Assembly (NCBI RefSeq): GCF_018130145.1
Contig: NZ_JAFCMB010000002.1
Span: forward strand, 639,500 to 703,499
Length of the DNA: 64,000 nucleotides
From: Bradyrhizobium sp. AUGA SZCCT0176
GTDB lineage: Bacteria > Pseudomonadota > Alphaproteobacteria > Rhizobiales > Xanthobacteraceae
Direction of reading: 5' to 3'
Shown here: in pieces, positions 45,024-54,502 of the stretch
Position numbering within the stretch: the first letter of the stretch is position 1
Layout of the letters: each line of letters starts with the position of its first letter
The notes under the pieces: model-generated
Seen by the model: only the letters and a program-made list of their open reading frames with translations
What the model was told of the DNA's origin: nothing
Database searches by the model: none
Made by a program: the position numbers and the translations under genes

Positions 45024-47516
45024 TCAGGTGCCGCGCGGCTTGACCCGCCGCGTCGGCAACGCATTGGCCGGGTCTTCCGGCCAGGGATGGCGGGGATAGC
45101 GGCCGCGCAGGTCGGAGCGCACGGCTGCGTAACTGCCACGCCAGAACCCCGGCAAATCGCGCGTCACCTGCACCGGCCGCTGCGCCGGCGACAGCAGTTC
45201 CAGCACCAGCGGCACCGCGCCCTTGGCGATCGAGGGATGGCTGTTGAGCCCGAACAATTCCTGCAGCCGCACGGCAATCGTCGGCCCCTGCTCGGCTTCA
45301 TAATCGATCGCCAGCATGGTGCCGGTCGGCGCCTCGAAATGGGTCGGCGCCTCGCGCTCCAGCCGCGCGCGCAAATCCCATGGCAATAGCGACATCAGCG
45401 CGTCCGAGAGATCGCCGGGCGCCAGGTCCTTCAGCGAAGTCTTGTCGTAGAGAACGGGCTCCAGCCACGCCTCGCTTGTGACAGCGAGCGCGTCGTCCGA
45501 CAGATCTGGCCAGCTTTCGCCTTCCGCCTTGCGAAGGAACATGACGCGGTCGCGCCACTGCTTTAACGCCTTTGACCACGGCAATTTGTCGAGCCCGGCC
45601 GCGACCAATCCGGCGGCAAAGATTTTTGCCGTCTCCCCTGACGGCTGCAGCGCCATCGGCGCTTCCGACAGCGTAATCGCATGGAGACTGCGCCTGCGCC
45701 GCGCCCGCAGCGCCATTGCGCCGCGATCGAACGAAACCTCTTCGGTATTTTCGATCTGATCGGCAAAGCGCAGCTCGATCTCTTCCTGCGCGATCGGCGC
45801 CGCCAGCAGAATGCGGCCCTGCGCGGCGGTGCCGGTCAGTTCGGCAACCGCGATATAGGGCGCGCGCGCCAGCGACGAGGTCTGCTCGACGGCGGCGCCT
45901 CGGCCGTTGGCGAGCACAAAACTGCCGTTTCCCCGGTTGCGCGCGACCCGATCGGGGAAGGCAAAGGCCAGCATGACGCCGGTGCTCAGACCGCCATCCG
46001 CTTGCGGCGAAGAAGGCGGCGCTTCGGCCGCCACTTGTGAGGCCCAGCGCTGCGCCAGGCTGCGCGCGCTCGACGCACGCTGTGAGCGGTCGCGGCGGAA
46101 TTGATCCAGCCTGTGATCGAGATCGACGCTGTCGCCGCCGAGGCCGCGCTCGGTCAGAACAGCGGCGATCTCGGCGGCCTCCTTGCCCGCGCCGGCGCGA
46201 TGCGAGTCCACGATCATGCGCGCCAGCCGCGGCGGCAACGCCAGCGCACGGAGGCTCTTGCCCTCCGCGGTGATCCGGCCGTCGCCATCGAGCGCGCCGA
46301 GTTCGGCAAGCAGACTGTTGGCCTCCTTCAACGCAGGCGCCGGCGGTGGATCGAGGAATGCCAATGTCGCGGGATCGCGCACGCCCCATTGCGCGAGGTC
46401 GAGCACCAGCGAGGACAGATCGGCCGAGAGAATTTCGGGCTGCGTGTAGGCGGCGAGCGATGCCGTCTGCGGCTCGTCCCACAGCCGGTAACAGACGCCG
46501 GGTTCGGTGCGGCCGGCACGGCCGCGGCGCTGATCGACGGCGGCGCGCGAGGCACGCACGGTTTCCAGCCGGGTCAGGCCGATATCCGGCTCATAGCGCG
46601 GCACCCGCGCCATGCCGGAATCGACGACAATCCGAACGCCTTCAATGGTCAGCGAGGTCTCGGCAATCGAGGTTGCCAGCACCACCTTGCGCTGCCCCTT
46701 GGGCGCCGGCTGAATGGCGCGGTCCTGCACCGCGGCATCGAGCGCGCCGTACAGCGGCACGATCTCAACGCTTGCGTCATGGACCCGCTCGCCGAGAAAA
46801 TTCTGCGTGCGGCGGATTTCGGCGGCGCCCGGCAGGAACGCCAGCACCGAGCCGGGATCGACGCGCAGTGCAGTCGCGATCGCGTCAGCCATCTGCCGCT
46901 CCAGCGGCGCGTCGGCCTTGCGGCCGAGATAGCGCGTCTCCACCGGAAAGGCGCGGCCTTCGCTGGCGACGACAGGCGCGTCGCCCAGGAGTTTGCCGAC
47001 CCGGGCACCGTCGAGCGTCGCCGACATCACGAGAATACGCAGATCCTCGCGCAGACCGGTCTGCGCATCGCGCGCCAGCGCCAGCCCCAGATCTGCATCG
47101 AGCGAGCGTTCGTGGAATTCGTCGAACAGCACGGCGGCAACGCCGTTCAATTCGGGATCATCGAGAATCTGGCGCGAAAAGATCCCCTCGGTGACGACCT
47201 CGATCCGGGTCGCGCGCGATATCTTGGAGCCGAAGCGGACGCGATAGCCGACGGTCTCGCCAGCGCGCTCGCCGAGCGTCCGCGCCATCCGCTCCGCACT
47301 GGCGCGCGCCGCGATCCGCCGCGGCTCCAGCATGATGATCTTCTTGCCCCTGAGCCAGGGCGCGTCCAGCAGCGCCAGCGGCACCCGCGTCGTCTTGCCG
47401 GCGCCCGGAGGCGCCACCAGCACCGCGGCGTTGTGGCTTTCGAGCGTGCGCGTCAGCTCGGGGAGCGCCGCGTCGATCGGAAGGGGCGTGTCGAAGGTCA
47501 GGGGCAAGTTTTTCAC
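45024..47516 (-). CDS. hrpB: ATP-dependent helicase HrpB
   Basis: An 830-residue DEAH-box helicase. Walker A is APPGAGKTTRVPLALL, motif II is LFDEFHERS in place of strict DEAH, motif III SATLDG, and motif VI QRRGRAGRTEPG. The HrpB-specific C-terminal domain ends LPTRRVKPRG. Its substrate in bacteria is uncertain; RNA processing has been suggested for related HrpA. Length is typical. Confidence 0.95.
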   Translation of the reverse strand: MKNLPLTFDTPLPIDAALPELTRTLESHNAAVLVAPPGAGKTTRVPLALLDAPWLRGKKIIMLEPRRIAARASAERMARTLGERAGETVGYRVRFGSKISRATRIEVVTEGIFSRQILDDPELNGVAAVLFDEFHERSLDADLGLALARDAQTGLREDLRILVMSATLDGARVGKLLGDAPVVASEGRAFPVETRYLGRKADAPLERQMADAIATALRVDPGSVLAFLPGAAEIRRTQNFLGERVHDASVEIVPLYGALDAAVQDRAIQPAPKGQRKVVLATSIAETSLTIEGVRIVVDSGMARVPRYEPDIGLTRLETVRASRAAVDQRRGRAGRTEPGVCYRLWDEPQTASLAAYTQPEILSADLSSLVLDLAQWGVRDPATLAFLDPPPAPALKEANSLLAELGALDGDGRITAEGKSLRALALPPRLARMIVDSHRAGAGKEAAEIAAVLTERGLGGDSVDLDHRLDQFRRDRSQRASSARSLAQRWASQVAAEAPPSSPQADGGLSTGVMLAFAFPDRVARNRGNGSFVLANGRGAAVEQTSSLARAPYIAVAELTGTAAQGRILLAAPIAQEEIELRFADQIENTEEVSFDRGAMALRARRRRSLHAITLSEAPMALQPSGETAKIFAAGLVAAGLDKLPWSKALKQWRDRVMFLRKAEGESWPDLSDDALAVTSEAWLEPVLYDKTSLKDLAPGDLSDALMSLLPWDLRARLEREAPTHFEAPTGTMLAIDYEAEQGPTIAVRLQELFGLNSHPSIAKGAVPLVLELLSPAQRPVQVTRDLPGFWRGSYAAVRSDLRGRYPRHPWPEDPANALPTRRVKPRGT

Positions 47517-47521
47517 TCATT

Positions 47522-47682
47522 CGTCATGCCCGGCGTTGCCGCCTTCGCTAAAGCTTCGGCGGGCCAACCATTCGTGGCCACGTCGAAGCTTTAGCGGAGA
47601 CGGGTGCCGGGCATCCACGTCTTTCTTTCTCGAACGGTCAGAAAACAAGACGTGGATGGCCGGGACAAGCCCGGCCATGACG
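47522..47682. repeat. Nested palindromic elements (CGTCATG element interrupted by another palindrome)
   Basis: The outer parts match the family at 20719 (CGTCATGCCCGGC ... GTGCCGGGCATCCACGTCTT ... AAGACGTGGATGGCCGGGAC ... CATGACG). About 65-70 bases in the loop of the left hairpin (about 47535-47605) are a separate palindrome, CGCTAAAGCTTCG...CGAAGCTTTAGCG, absent from the other copies. This looks like one element inserted into another. Confidence 0.85.
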
Positions 47683-47714
47683 GGAATAGCGGTGGCGCAT
47701 GGTTCAAGAAGCCA

Positions 47715-49034
47715 TCAAACGATGGTCTCGGATCCCCGTCCCACGCTGTCATACGTGAACCCGTGGGCCGCCATGTCCTCGGGGCGATAGATGTTGCGCA
47801 GATCCACCACGACCGGCTTGGCCATCTCGCGCTTCACGCGCTCCAGATCGAGGGTGCGGTATTGCACCCATTCGGTCACGACAACCATGGCGTCAGCGCC
47901 GCGCAGGCAGTCATAGGGGTCGTCGCAATATTCGATATCGGGCAATTCCTTGCGCGCCTGCTCGATGCCGACCGGATCGTGGGCGCGTACCTTGGCACCC
48001 ATGTCGAGCAGCCCGGTGATGAGCGGAAGCGACGGCGCCTCGCGCATGTCGTCGGTGTCGGGCTTGAAGGTGAGGCCGAGCACCGCGACCGTCTTGCCGC
48101 GCAGGCTGCCACCGGCCGCGTTCGACACCTTGCGGGCCATCGCGCGTTTGCGGTTGTCGTTGACGCCAAGCACGGCTTCGACGATGCGCAGCTGCACGTC
48201 GTGATCGAGCGCGATCTTCACCAGCGCGCGGGTATCCTTCGGGAAGCACGAGCCGCCGAAGCCGGGGCCGGCATGCAGGAACTTCGCGCCGATGCGGTTG
48301 TCGAGCCCGATGCCGCGCGCGACTTCCTGCACGTCGGCGCCGACCTTTTCGGAAAGGTCCGCGATCTCGTTGATGAAGGTGATCTTGGTGGCGAGGAAAG
48401 CATTGGCGGCGTATTTGATCAGCTCCGCGGTGCGCCGCGCCGTGAACATCAGCGGCGCCTGGTTGAGCGACAGCGGCCGGTAGATGTCGCCAAGCACCTT
48501 GCGCCCGCGTTCGTCCGAGGTGCCGACCACGATACGGTCCGGGAATTTGAAATCGCGGATCGCGGCGCCCTCGCGCAGGAATTCCGGATTAGAGGCCACC
48601 ACGACATCGGCTGACGGATTGACCTCGCGGATCAGGCGCTCGACCTCGTCGCCGGTGCCGACCGGCACCGTCGATTTGGTGACGACCACCGTAAAACCCT
48701 TGAGCACCGCGGCGATCTCGCGCGCGGCGGCGTGCACGTAGCTCAAATCCGCGTGACCATCGCCGCGCCGCGACGGCGTGCCGACCGCGATGAACACGGC
48801 GTCGGCGTCCGCGACCGGCCCGGAGAGGTCGGTGGTGAAATCCAGCCGCTTGGCCTTCACATTGGAAGCCACCAGCGCGTCGAGCCCGGGCTCGAAAATC
48901 GGGATCTCGCCGCGCAGGAGGGCCGCGATCTTGTCGCCGTCCTTGTCCACGCAGGTAACCTGGTGGCCGAAATCGGCAAAACAGGCGCCGGATACCAGCC
49001 CCACATAGCCCGTTCCAATCATGGCAATGCGCAT
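47715..49034 (-). CDS. UDP-glucose 6-dehydrogenase
   Basis: A 439-residue NAD-dependent enzyme oxidising UDP-glucose to UDP-glucuronate for exopolysaccharide and other surface glycans. It has the NAD motif IGTGYVGLVSGACFADFGH at the N-terminus, the catalytic cysteine in GFGGSCFPKDTRAL (about residue 260) and the C-terminal UDP-binding domain with VLGLTFKPDTDDMREAPS. UDP-GlcA versus related UDP-sugar oxidation cannot be distinguished fully. It is divergent from an acyltransferase gene. Confidence 0.94.
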   Translation of the reverse strand: MRIAMIGTGYVGLVSGACFADFGHQVTCVDKDGDKIAALLRGEIPIFEPGLDALVASNVKAKRLDFTTDLSGPVADADAVFIAVGTPSRRGDGHADLSYVHAAAREIAAVLKGFTVVVTKSTVPVGTGDEVERLIREVNPSADVVVASNPEFLREGAAIRDFKFPDRIVVGTSDERGRKVLGDIYRPLSLNQAPLMFTARRTAELIKYAANAFLATKITFINEIADLSEKVGADVQEVARGIGLDNRIGAKFLHAGPGFGGSCFPKDTRALVKIALDHDVQLRIVEAVLGVNDNRKRAMARKVSNAAGGSLRGKTVAVLGLTFKPDTDDMREAPSLPLITGLLDMGAKVRAHDPVGIEQARKELPDIEYCDDPYDCLRGADAMVVVTEWVQYRTLDLERVKREMAKPVVVDLRNIYRPEDMAAHGFTYDSVGRGSETIV

Positions 49035-49131
49035 GAAAACAGCCTGTTTTTGATGGTTAATTTCGCTTCCGATTCTGCCCGCCTCTTAAAGCATTTGGCG
49101 GCAAAGAGGAAACCGGAAAAGCGCCGGAGAA

Positions 49132-49178
49132 CGGCAAGAAAATCGGCAAGAAAATCGGCAAGAAACCGGCAAGAAAAC
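49132..49178. repeat. Four tandem 11-12-bp units (CGGCAAGAAAAT)
   Basis: CGGCAAGAAAAT occurs twice in a row, then CGGCAAGAAAC and CGGCAAGAAAAC. The array lies between the divergent UDP-glucose dehydrogenase and acyltransferase genes, about 80 bases from the latter. Copy number could vary and shift promoter spacing. Confidence 0.8.
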
Positions 49179-49260
49179 CGGCATGTCATTTGTATGAATA
49201 AAGGAGAAAGCAACGGATCGGGCCGATGATGCGGCGCCAACGGGCCAAAACAGGACATCC

Positions 49261-50328
49261 ATGACACCAAACGGCACATTGCCTGTCGCCGAACGCGCCA
49301 CGTCTTTCGTGGCCGGACGCGTGGACTGGGTCGACTATGCCAAGGGCATCTGCATCGTCATGGTCGTGATGATGCATTCGGTGCTGGGGGTCGAGGCCGC
49401 AGCGGGCCAGACCGGCTTCATGCATTGGCTCGTCATGTTCGCCAAACCGTTCCGGATGCCGGATTTCTTCCTGATTTCAGGCCTGTTCCTGGCGGTCGTG
49501 ATCGACCGCGACTGGCGCACGTATCTCGACCGCAAGGTGGTGCATTTCGCCTATTTCTACGTGCTGTGGGTGACGATCCAGTTCGGTTTCAAGGCGCCGT
49601 CTTTCGCCGCCGGGACCGGTTGGGCACATGTAGGCTATCTGTATCTGGAATCCTTCATCGAGCCGTTTGGCACGCTGTGGTTCATCTATCTGCTGCCAAT
49701 CTTCTTCGTCGTCACAAAGCTGACACGCAGCGCCCCGCCGCCGGCGATCTTTGCCGCAGCCGCGTTGCTGGAAATGGCGCATGTCGCGACCGGCTGGACC
49801 GTGATCGACGAATTCTGCGCGCGCTTCGTCTATTTCTATGCGGGTTATTGGCTGGCTTCCTACGTCTTCGCCGTGTCGGATCGCGCGCGGGCGCAGCCCG
49901 CACTCGCGCTCGCGGGTCTGGCACTGTGGGCCTTGATCAATGGCGGCCTGGTCATCAAGGGCTACAGCGACTGGCCGCTGATCTCGCTCGCGCTGGGATT
50001 TGCCGGCGCCGGCGCCATCATCGTGATGGGCACGCTTTTGGCGCGAATGCGCTGGCTCAATTTCCTGCGGTTCTGCGGCGAGCACTCGATCGTGATCTAT
50101 CTCGCCTTCTTCCTGCCGATGGCGGCGACAAGGGCGCTGCTGCTGCGCAGCGGGTTATCCATCGACATCGGCACGATCTCGCTGATCGTCACCGTCGCAG
50201 GCGTCGTCGGCGCGCTGGGGATCTGGCGGCTGGCACTGGCGCTGCATGCCAACTTCCTGTTCGATCGCCCCGGCGCGTTCTGGATCGCGCCGAAAAAGGC
50301 CGCCCCAGTGTTGCAGGCGGCGGAGTAG
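49261..50328 (+). CDS. Membrane acyltransferase (acyltransferase 3 / OpgC-like family)
   Basis: A 355-residue integral membrane protein with about ten hydrophobic segments. The family start VDWVDYAKGICIVMVVMMH holds the conserved histidine. Such proteins transfer acetyl or succinyl groups to exported glycans such as periplasmic glucans or exopolysaccharide. Its neighbour UDP-glucose dehydrogenase fits a surface-polysaccharide role; that link is inference. Confidence 0.88.
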   Translation: MTPNGTLPVAERATSFVAGRVDWVDYAKGICIVMVVMMHSVLGVEAAAGQTGFMHWLVMFAKPFRMPDFFLISGLFLAVVIDRDWRTYLDRKVVHFAYFYVLWVTIQFGFKAPSFAAGTGWAHVGYLYLESFIEPFGTLWFIYLLPIFFVVTKLTRSAPPPAIFAAAALLEMAHVATGWTVIDEFCARFVYFYAGYWLASYVFAVSDRARAQPALALAGLALWALINGGLVIKGYSDWPLISLALGFAGAGAIIVMGTLLARMRWLNFLRFCGEHSIVIYLAFFLPMAATRALLLRSGLSIDIGTISLIVTVAGVVGALGIWRLALALHANFLFDRPGAFWIAPKKAAPVLQAAE

Positions 50329-50427
50329 GTTTCGCCCCCTGCCACCCGCCTGAATGGCAGCTGATGACAGCGTGGAAAATCGCCCGCCGAGGCTGTCAAT
50401 CCTCGCAAAAATCCCTAAATTTCGGCC

Positions 50428-53400
50428 ATGCCGAAAACAGCCCCCAAAGCCGACAAACCCGCCCCCGCCAAAGCCGCAGCCAAGTCCGAGACCAAGTCTC
50501 AGACCGAGGCTGAAACCAAGGCTGAAACCAAGGCGCCTGCCAAAGTTCCGGGCAAGGGCGACCATGTCTTTCTGGTCGACGGTTCCTCCTACATCTTCCG
50601 CGCCTATCACGCGCTGCCGCCGCTGAACCGCAAATCCGATGGGCTGCAGGTCAATGCGGTGCTCGGTTTCTGCAACATGCTGTGGAAGCTTTTGCGCGAC
50701 ATGCCCGAGGACAACCGGCCGACCCATCTGGCGATTATCTTCGACAAGTCAGAGATCACGTTCCGCAACAAGCTTTACCCCGATTACAAGGCGCACCGGC
50801 CGCCGGCGCCGGACGATCTGATCCCGCAATTCTCGTTGATCCGCGACGCCGTGCGCGCCTTCGACCTGCCCTGCCTCGAGCAGGGCGGCTTCGAGGCCGA
50901 CGATTTGATCGCGACCTATGCCCGGATCGCGGGTGAGCGCGGCGCGACCACGACCATCGTTTCGTCCGACAAGGATTTGATGCAGCTCGTGACCGACAAG
51001 GTCATGATGTACGACACCATGAAGGACCGTCGCATCGGCATTGCCGAGGTGATCGAGAAGTTCGGCGTTCCGCCGGAGAAGGTGGTCGAGGTACAGGCGC
51101 TCGCAGGCGATTCGACAGACAACGTGCCGGGTGTGCCCGGCATCGGCATCAAGACCGCGGCGCAATTGATCGTCGAGTATGGCGATCTCGAGCAATTGCT
51201 GTTCCGCGCCGGCGAAATCAAGCAGCCGAAGCGGCGCGAGGCGCTGATCGAGAATGCCGAGAAGGCGCGGATTTCGCGCCAGCTGGTGCTGCTCGACGAC
51301 AAGGTCGAACTCGACGTGCCGCTCGACGACCTTGCGGTGCACGAACCCGATGCGCGGAAACTGGTCGCATTCCTGAAGGCGATGGAGTTCTCCACCCTCA
51401 CCCGCCGCGTTGCCGATTATTCGCAGATCGATCCGTCCGACGTGGAAGCCGCGGCCGGCAACAAGAGTGCTGCCGCGCCCGCCACGGCCAGAGCGGCCGG
51501 CGGCGCTACCGGCGACCTCTTTGCCAGCCCGCCCGCTACGGCAAAGCCGGGCGCCGATAAGCAGGACAAGGCCGCGAGCCCGAAGGGCACGCCGATTTCG
51601 CTCGCCGCGGCGCGCGCGGAAGCCGCGCGAAAAATTCCGGTCGATCGCACCAAGTACCAGACCATCCGAAGCCTCGATCAACTCAAGGCCTGGATCGCGC
51701 GTGCGCATGATGTCGGTCACTTCGCGATCGATGCGCAGGCCAATATTGATGATCCGATGCAGGCTGATATCTGCGGCATTGCGCTGGCGCTGGGACCAAA
51801 CGACGCTGCCTACATTCCGCTCGCCCACAAGCAATCCGGCGGAGGCTCCGGGCTGTTCGACGCCGGCCTCGCGCCCGACCAGATCAAGCCAGGCGACGCG
51901 CTCGCCGCGTTGAAGCCGCTGCTGGAATCAGCGGGCATTCTCAAGATCGGGTTCAATATCAAGTTCAACGCCGTGATGCTGGCGCAGCATGGCATCACCC
52001 TGCGCAATGTCGAAGACGCGCAATTGATGTCGTACGCGCTGGATGCCGGCCGCAACGCGCATGGGCTCGAAGGGCTGGCGGAGCGCTGGCTCGGTCATGC
52101 CGTGCTCAGCCATGGCGATCTCGTCGGCAGCGGCAAGAACAAGCTCACCTTCGACCAGGTCGAGATCGACAAGGCGACTGCCTATTCAGCCGAATATGCC
52201 GATGTGATCTTAAGACTGTGGCGCGTGACGAAGCCGCGCCTCGTCGCCGAGCGCATGAACGTGGTCTATGAGACGCTGGAGCGGCCGCTGGTCAGTGTGC
52301 TGGCGCGCATGGAGCGGCGCGGCATTTCGATCGACCGCCAGGTGCTGTCTCGGTTATCAGGCGAATTCGCCCAGACCGCCGCACGGGTCGAAGCCGAGCT
52401 TCAGGAGATCGCAGGCGAGCCGATCAATGTCGGCAGTCCCAAGCAGATCGGCGATATCATCTTCGGCAAGATGGGCATCACCGGCGGCAGCAAGACCAAG
52501 ACCGGCGCATGGTCGACCTCGGCGCAGGTCCTCGATGAACTCGCCGAACAGGGCCACGAATTCCCGAAGAAGATTCTGGAATGGCGGCAGGTCTCGAAAC
52601 TGAAATCGACCTATACCGACGCGCTGCCGGAATATGTCCATCCGCAGACCCATCGCGTTCACACCACCTACGCGCTGGCCGCGACCACCACCGGGCGGCT
52701 GTCGTCCAACGAGCCGAACCTGCAGAACATCCCGGTGCGAACCGAGGACGGCCGCAAGATCCGCCGCGCCTTCATTGCCACGCCCGGCCACAAGCTGGTG
52801 TCGGCTGACTATTCGCAGATCGAGCTGCGACTGCTGGCCGAGATCGCCGACATCCCCGTGCTGAAGCAGGCGTTCCGCGACGGGCTCGACATTCACGCCA
52901 TGACGGCCTCCGAAATGTTCGGCGTGCCGATCAAGGACATGCCGAGCGAGGTGCGCCGCCGCGCTAAGGCGATCAATTTCGGCATCATCTACGGCATCTC
53001 GGCGTTTGGCCTTGCCAACCAGCTCGGCATCGCGCGCGAGGAAGCCTCCGCCTACATCAAGAAATACTTCGAGCGTTTCCCGGGCATCCGCGCCTACATG
53101 GATGCGACGCGGGATTTCTGCCGCGCCAACGGCTATGTCGAGACGCTGTTCGGCCGCAAGTGCCACTACCCCGACATCAAGGCAAGCAACGCCTCGGTCC
53201 GTTCCTTCAACGAGCGCGCCGCGATCAACGCGCGCCTGCAGGGCTCCGCCGCCGACATCATCCGCCGCGCCATGATCCGGATGGAGGACGCGCTGGCCGA
53301 GAAGAAGCTCTCGGCGCAGATGCTGCTGCAGGTTCACGACGAACTGATCTTCGAAGTGCCCGAGAACGAAGTCGCGGCCACGCTGCCTGTCGTGCAGCAC

Positions 53401-53493
53401 GTGATGCAGGATGCGCCATTCCCGGCCGTGCTGCTCTCGGTGCCGCTGCAGGTCGATGCGAGAGCTGCGAATAATTGGGACGAGGCGCATTGA
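50428..53493 (+). CDS. polA: DNA polymerase I
   Basis: A 1021-residue three-domain enzyme for gap filling and primer removal. The 5'-3' nuclease is about residues 48-335 (VFLVDGSSYIFRAYHALPP; SSDKDL), the 3'-5' exonuclease-like domain 410-605, and the polymerase 640-1021 with motif A SADYSQIELRLLAE and motif C QVHDELIFEV. In the exonuclease-like domain three of four metal ligands are replaced (Q437, N514, Y590; only D435 remains), so proofreading is probably lost. A Lys/Ala/Glu-rich N-terminal tail (1-45) and a 60-residue linker explain the extra length. Confidence 0.97.
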   Translation: MPKTAPKADKPAPAKAAAKSETKSQTEAETKAETKAPAKVPGKGDHVFLVDGSSYIFRAYHALPPLNRKSDGLQVNAVLGFCNMLWKLLRDMPEDNRPTHLAIIFDKSEITFRNKLYPDYKAHRPPAPDDLIPQFSLIRDAVRAFDLPCLEQGGFEADDLIATYARIAGERGATTTIVSSDKDLMQLVTDKVMMYDTMKDRRIGIAEVIEKFGVPPEKVVEVQALAGDSTDNVPGVPGIGIKTAAQLIVEYGDLEQLLFRAGEIKQPKRREALIENAEKARISRQLVLLDDKVELDVPLDDLAVHEPDARKLVAFLKAMEFSTLTRRVADYSQIDPSDVEAAAGNKSAAAPATARAAGGATGDLFASPPATAKPGADKQDKAASPKGTPISLAAARAEAARKIPVDRTKYQTIRSLDQLKAWIARAHDVGHFAIDAQANIDDPMQADICGIALALGPNDAAYIPLAHKQSGGGSGLFDAGLAPDQIKPGDALAALKPLLESAGILKIGFNIKFNAVMLAQHGITLRNVEDAQLMSYALDAGRNAHGLEGLAERWLGHAVLSHGDLVGSGKNKLTFDQVEIDKATAYSAEYADVILRLWRVTKPRLVAERMNVVYETLERPLVSVLARMERRGISIDRQVLSRLSGEFAQTAARVEAELQEIAGEPINVGSPKQIGDIIFGKMGITGGSKTKTGAWSTSAQVLDELAEQGHEFPKKILEWRQVSKLKSTYTDALPEYVHPQTHRVHTTYALAATTTGRLSSNEPNLQNIPVRTEDGRKIRRAFIATPGHKLVSADYSQIELRLLAEIADIPVLKQAFRDGLDIHAMTASEMFGVPIKDMPSEVRRRAKAINFGIIYGISAFGLANQLGIAREEASAYIKKYFERFPGIRAYMDATRDFCRANGYVETLFGRKCHYPDIKASNASVRSFNERAAINARLQGSAADIIRRAMIRMEDALAEKKLSAQMLLQVHDELIFEVPENEVAATLPVVQHVMQDAPFPAVLLSVPLQVDARAANNWDEAH

Positions 53494-53500
53494 TTCTTAC

Positions 53501-53650
53501 CTCCCGCACTTGCGGGGGTCGAGACGAGCGAAGCTCGCTCTTAGGTCGACGCGCGAAGCGCGGCGGGTGGGGGCTCTCTCCACCCGAAGAGTGCGACTCG
53601 TGGCGACACCCCCACCCCAGCCCTCCCCCGCAAGCGCGGGAGAGGGAGCG
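53501..53650. repeat. Palindromic intergenic element after polA
   Basis: The outer CTCCCGCACTTGCGGGGG and CCTCCCCCGCAAGCGCGGGA hairpins flank a GGTGGGGGCTCTC/.../ACACCCCCACC pair and small stems such as GAGCGAAGCTCGCTC. It resembles 55906-56047 in layout but not closely in sequence. Confidence 0.8.
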
Positions 53651-53751
53651 CACCGCTTTTTTGGCTGAATTGCTCTCCGTACAATTTCCGAAATGACATC
53701 GCGGCGTGACGCGCGCTAGAAGTGCGCGCGCATTCCCTCGCGAGTCCTTCT

Positions 53752-54387
53752 ATGCCCCACACATCAGCCCTGCTCGGTTTCGCCCTCGTCTCGCTCGGCA
53801 TGGTGCTGACGCCGGGGCCGAACATGATCTACCTGATCTCGCGCTCCATCACGCAAGGCGCGGCGGCGGGGATCGTGTCGCTTGGCGGCGTCGCGCTCGG
53901 GTTTGTGTTCTACATGCTTTGCGCGGCGTTCGGGATCACGGCGCTGTTGTTCGCGGTGCCTTATGCGTACGACACGCTGCGCTTTGCGGGCGCGGCCTAT
54001 TTGCTGTGGCTGGCGTGGCAGGCGTTGAAGCCGGGCGGTCGCTCGCCGTTCCAGGTGAAGAAGCTGCAGGTCGATGGCCCGCGCAAACTGTTCGCGATGG
54101 GCTTTGTCACCAATCTGCTCAACCCGAAGATCGCGATGCTTTATCTGGCGCTGCTGCCGCAGTTCATCGATCCTGCCGTCGGCAGCGTGCTGACGCAGTC
54201 GCTGGCGCTGGGCGCGATCCAGATCGCGATCAGCGTCAGCGTCAACGCCATGATCGCGCTCGCGGCCGGATCGATCGCGCTGTTTCTCGGCACGCGGCCG
54301 AGCTGGCTGCTGCTGCAGCGCTGGCTGATGGGCACCGTGCTGGCGGGGCTGGCGGTGAAAATGGCGTTCGAGGCGCGGAAGGCGTAG
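53752..54387 (+). CDS. LysE family translocator
   Basis: A 211-residue inner-membrane exporter of amino acids or similar metabolites with about six hydrophobic segments. The family motif LVSLGMVLTPGPNMIYLIS is near the N-terminus, and FVTNLLNPKIAMLYLALLP is the second signature. ATG at 53752 (MPHTSALLGF) matches the family; the 53722 ATG would add ten charged residues. The exported compound is unknown. Confidence 0.9.
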   Translation: MPHTSALLGFALVSLGMVLTPGPNMIYLISRSITQGAAAGIVSLGGVALGFVFYMLCAAFGITALLFAVPYAYDTLRFAGAAYLLWLAWQALKPGGRSPFQVKKLQVDGPRKLFAMGFVTNLLNPKIAMLYLALLPQFIDPAVGSVLTQSLALGAIQIAISVSVNAMIALAAGSIALFLGTRPSWLLLQRWLMGTVLAGLAVKMAFEARKA

Positions 54388-54397
54388 CCGCTGCGCT

Positions 54398-54493
54398 GTC
54401 ATGCGCAGGCTTGACCCGCGCATCCATCGCCTGCGCAAGCAGGCACATGATTTTGAAGAAAGATGGATTGCCGGGTCAAGCCCGGCAATGACA
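54398..54493. repeat. Palindromic element between lysE-like and GST genes
   Basis: The ends GTCATGCGCAGGCTTGACCC and GGGTCAAGCCCGGCAATGAC, with inner CATCCATCG.../...AGATGGATTG, form a diverged member of the GTCATG family. It lies between convergent genes. Confidence 0.75.
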
Positions 54494-54502
54494 CCGATAG
54501 TC

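Noticed and set aside
49132..49178. Possible CRISPR array
   Set aside because: Units are only 11-12 bases with no spacers and no cas genes; it is a simple tandem repeat.
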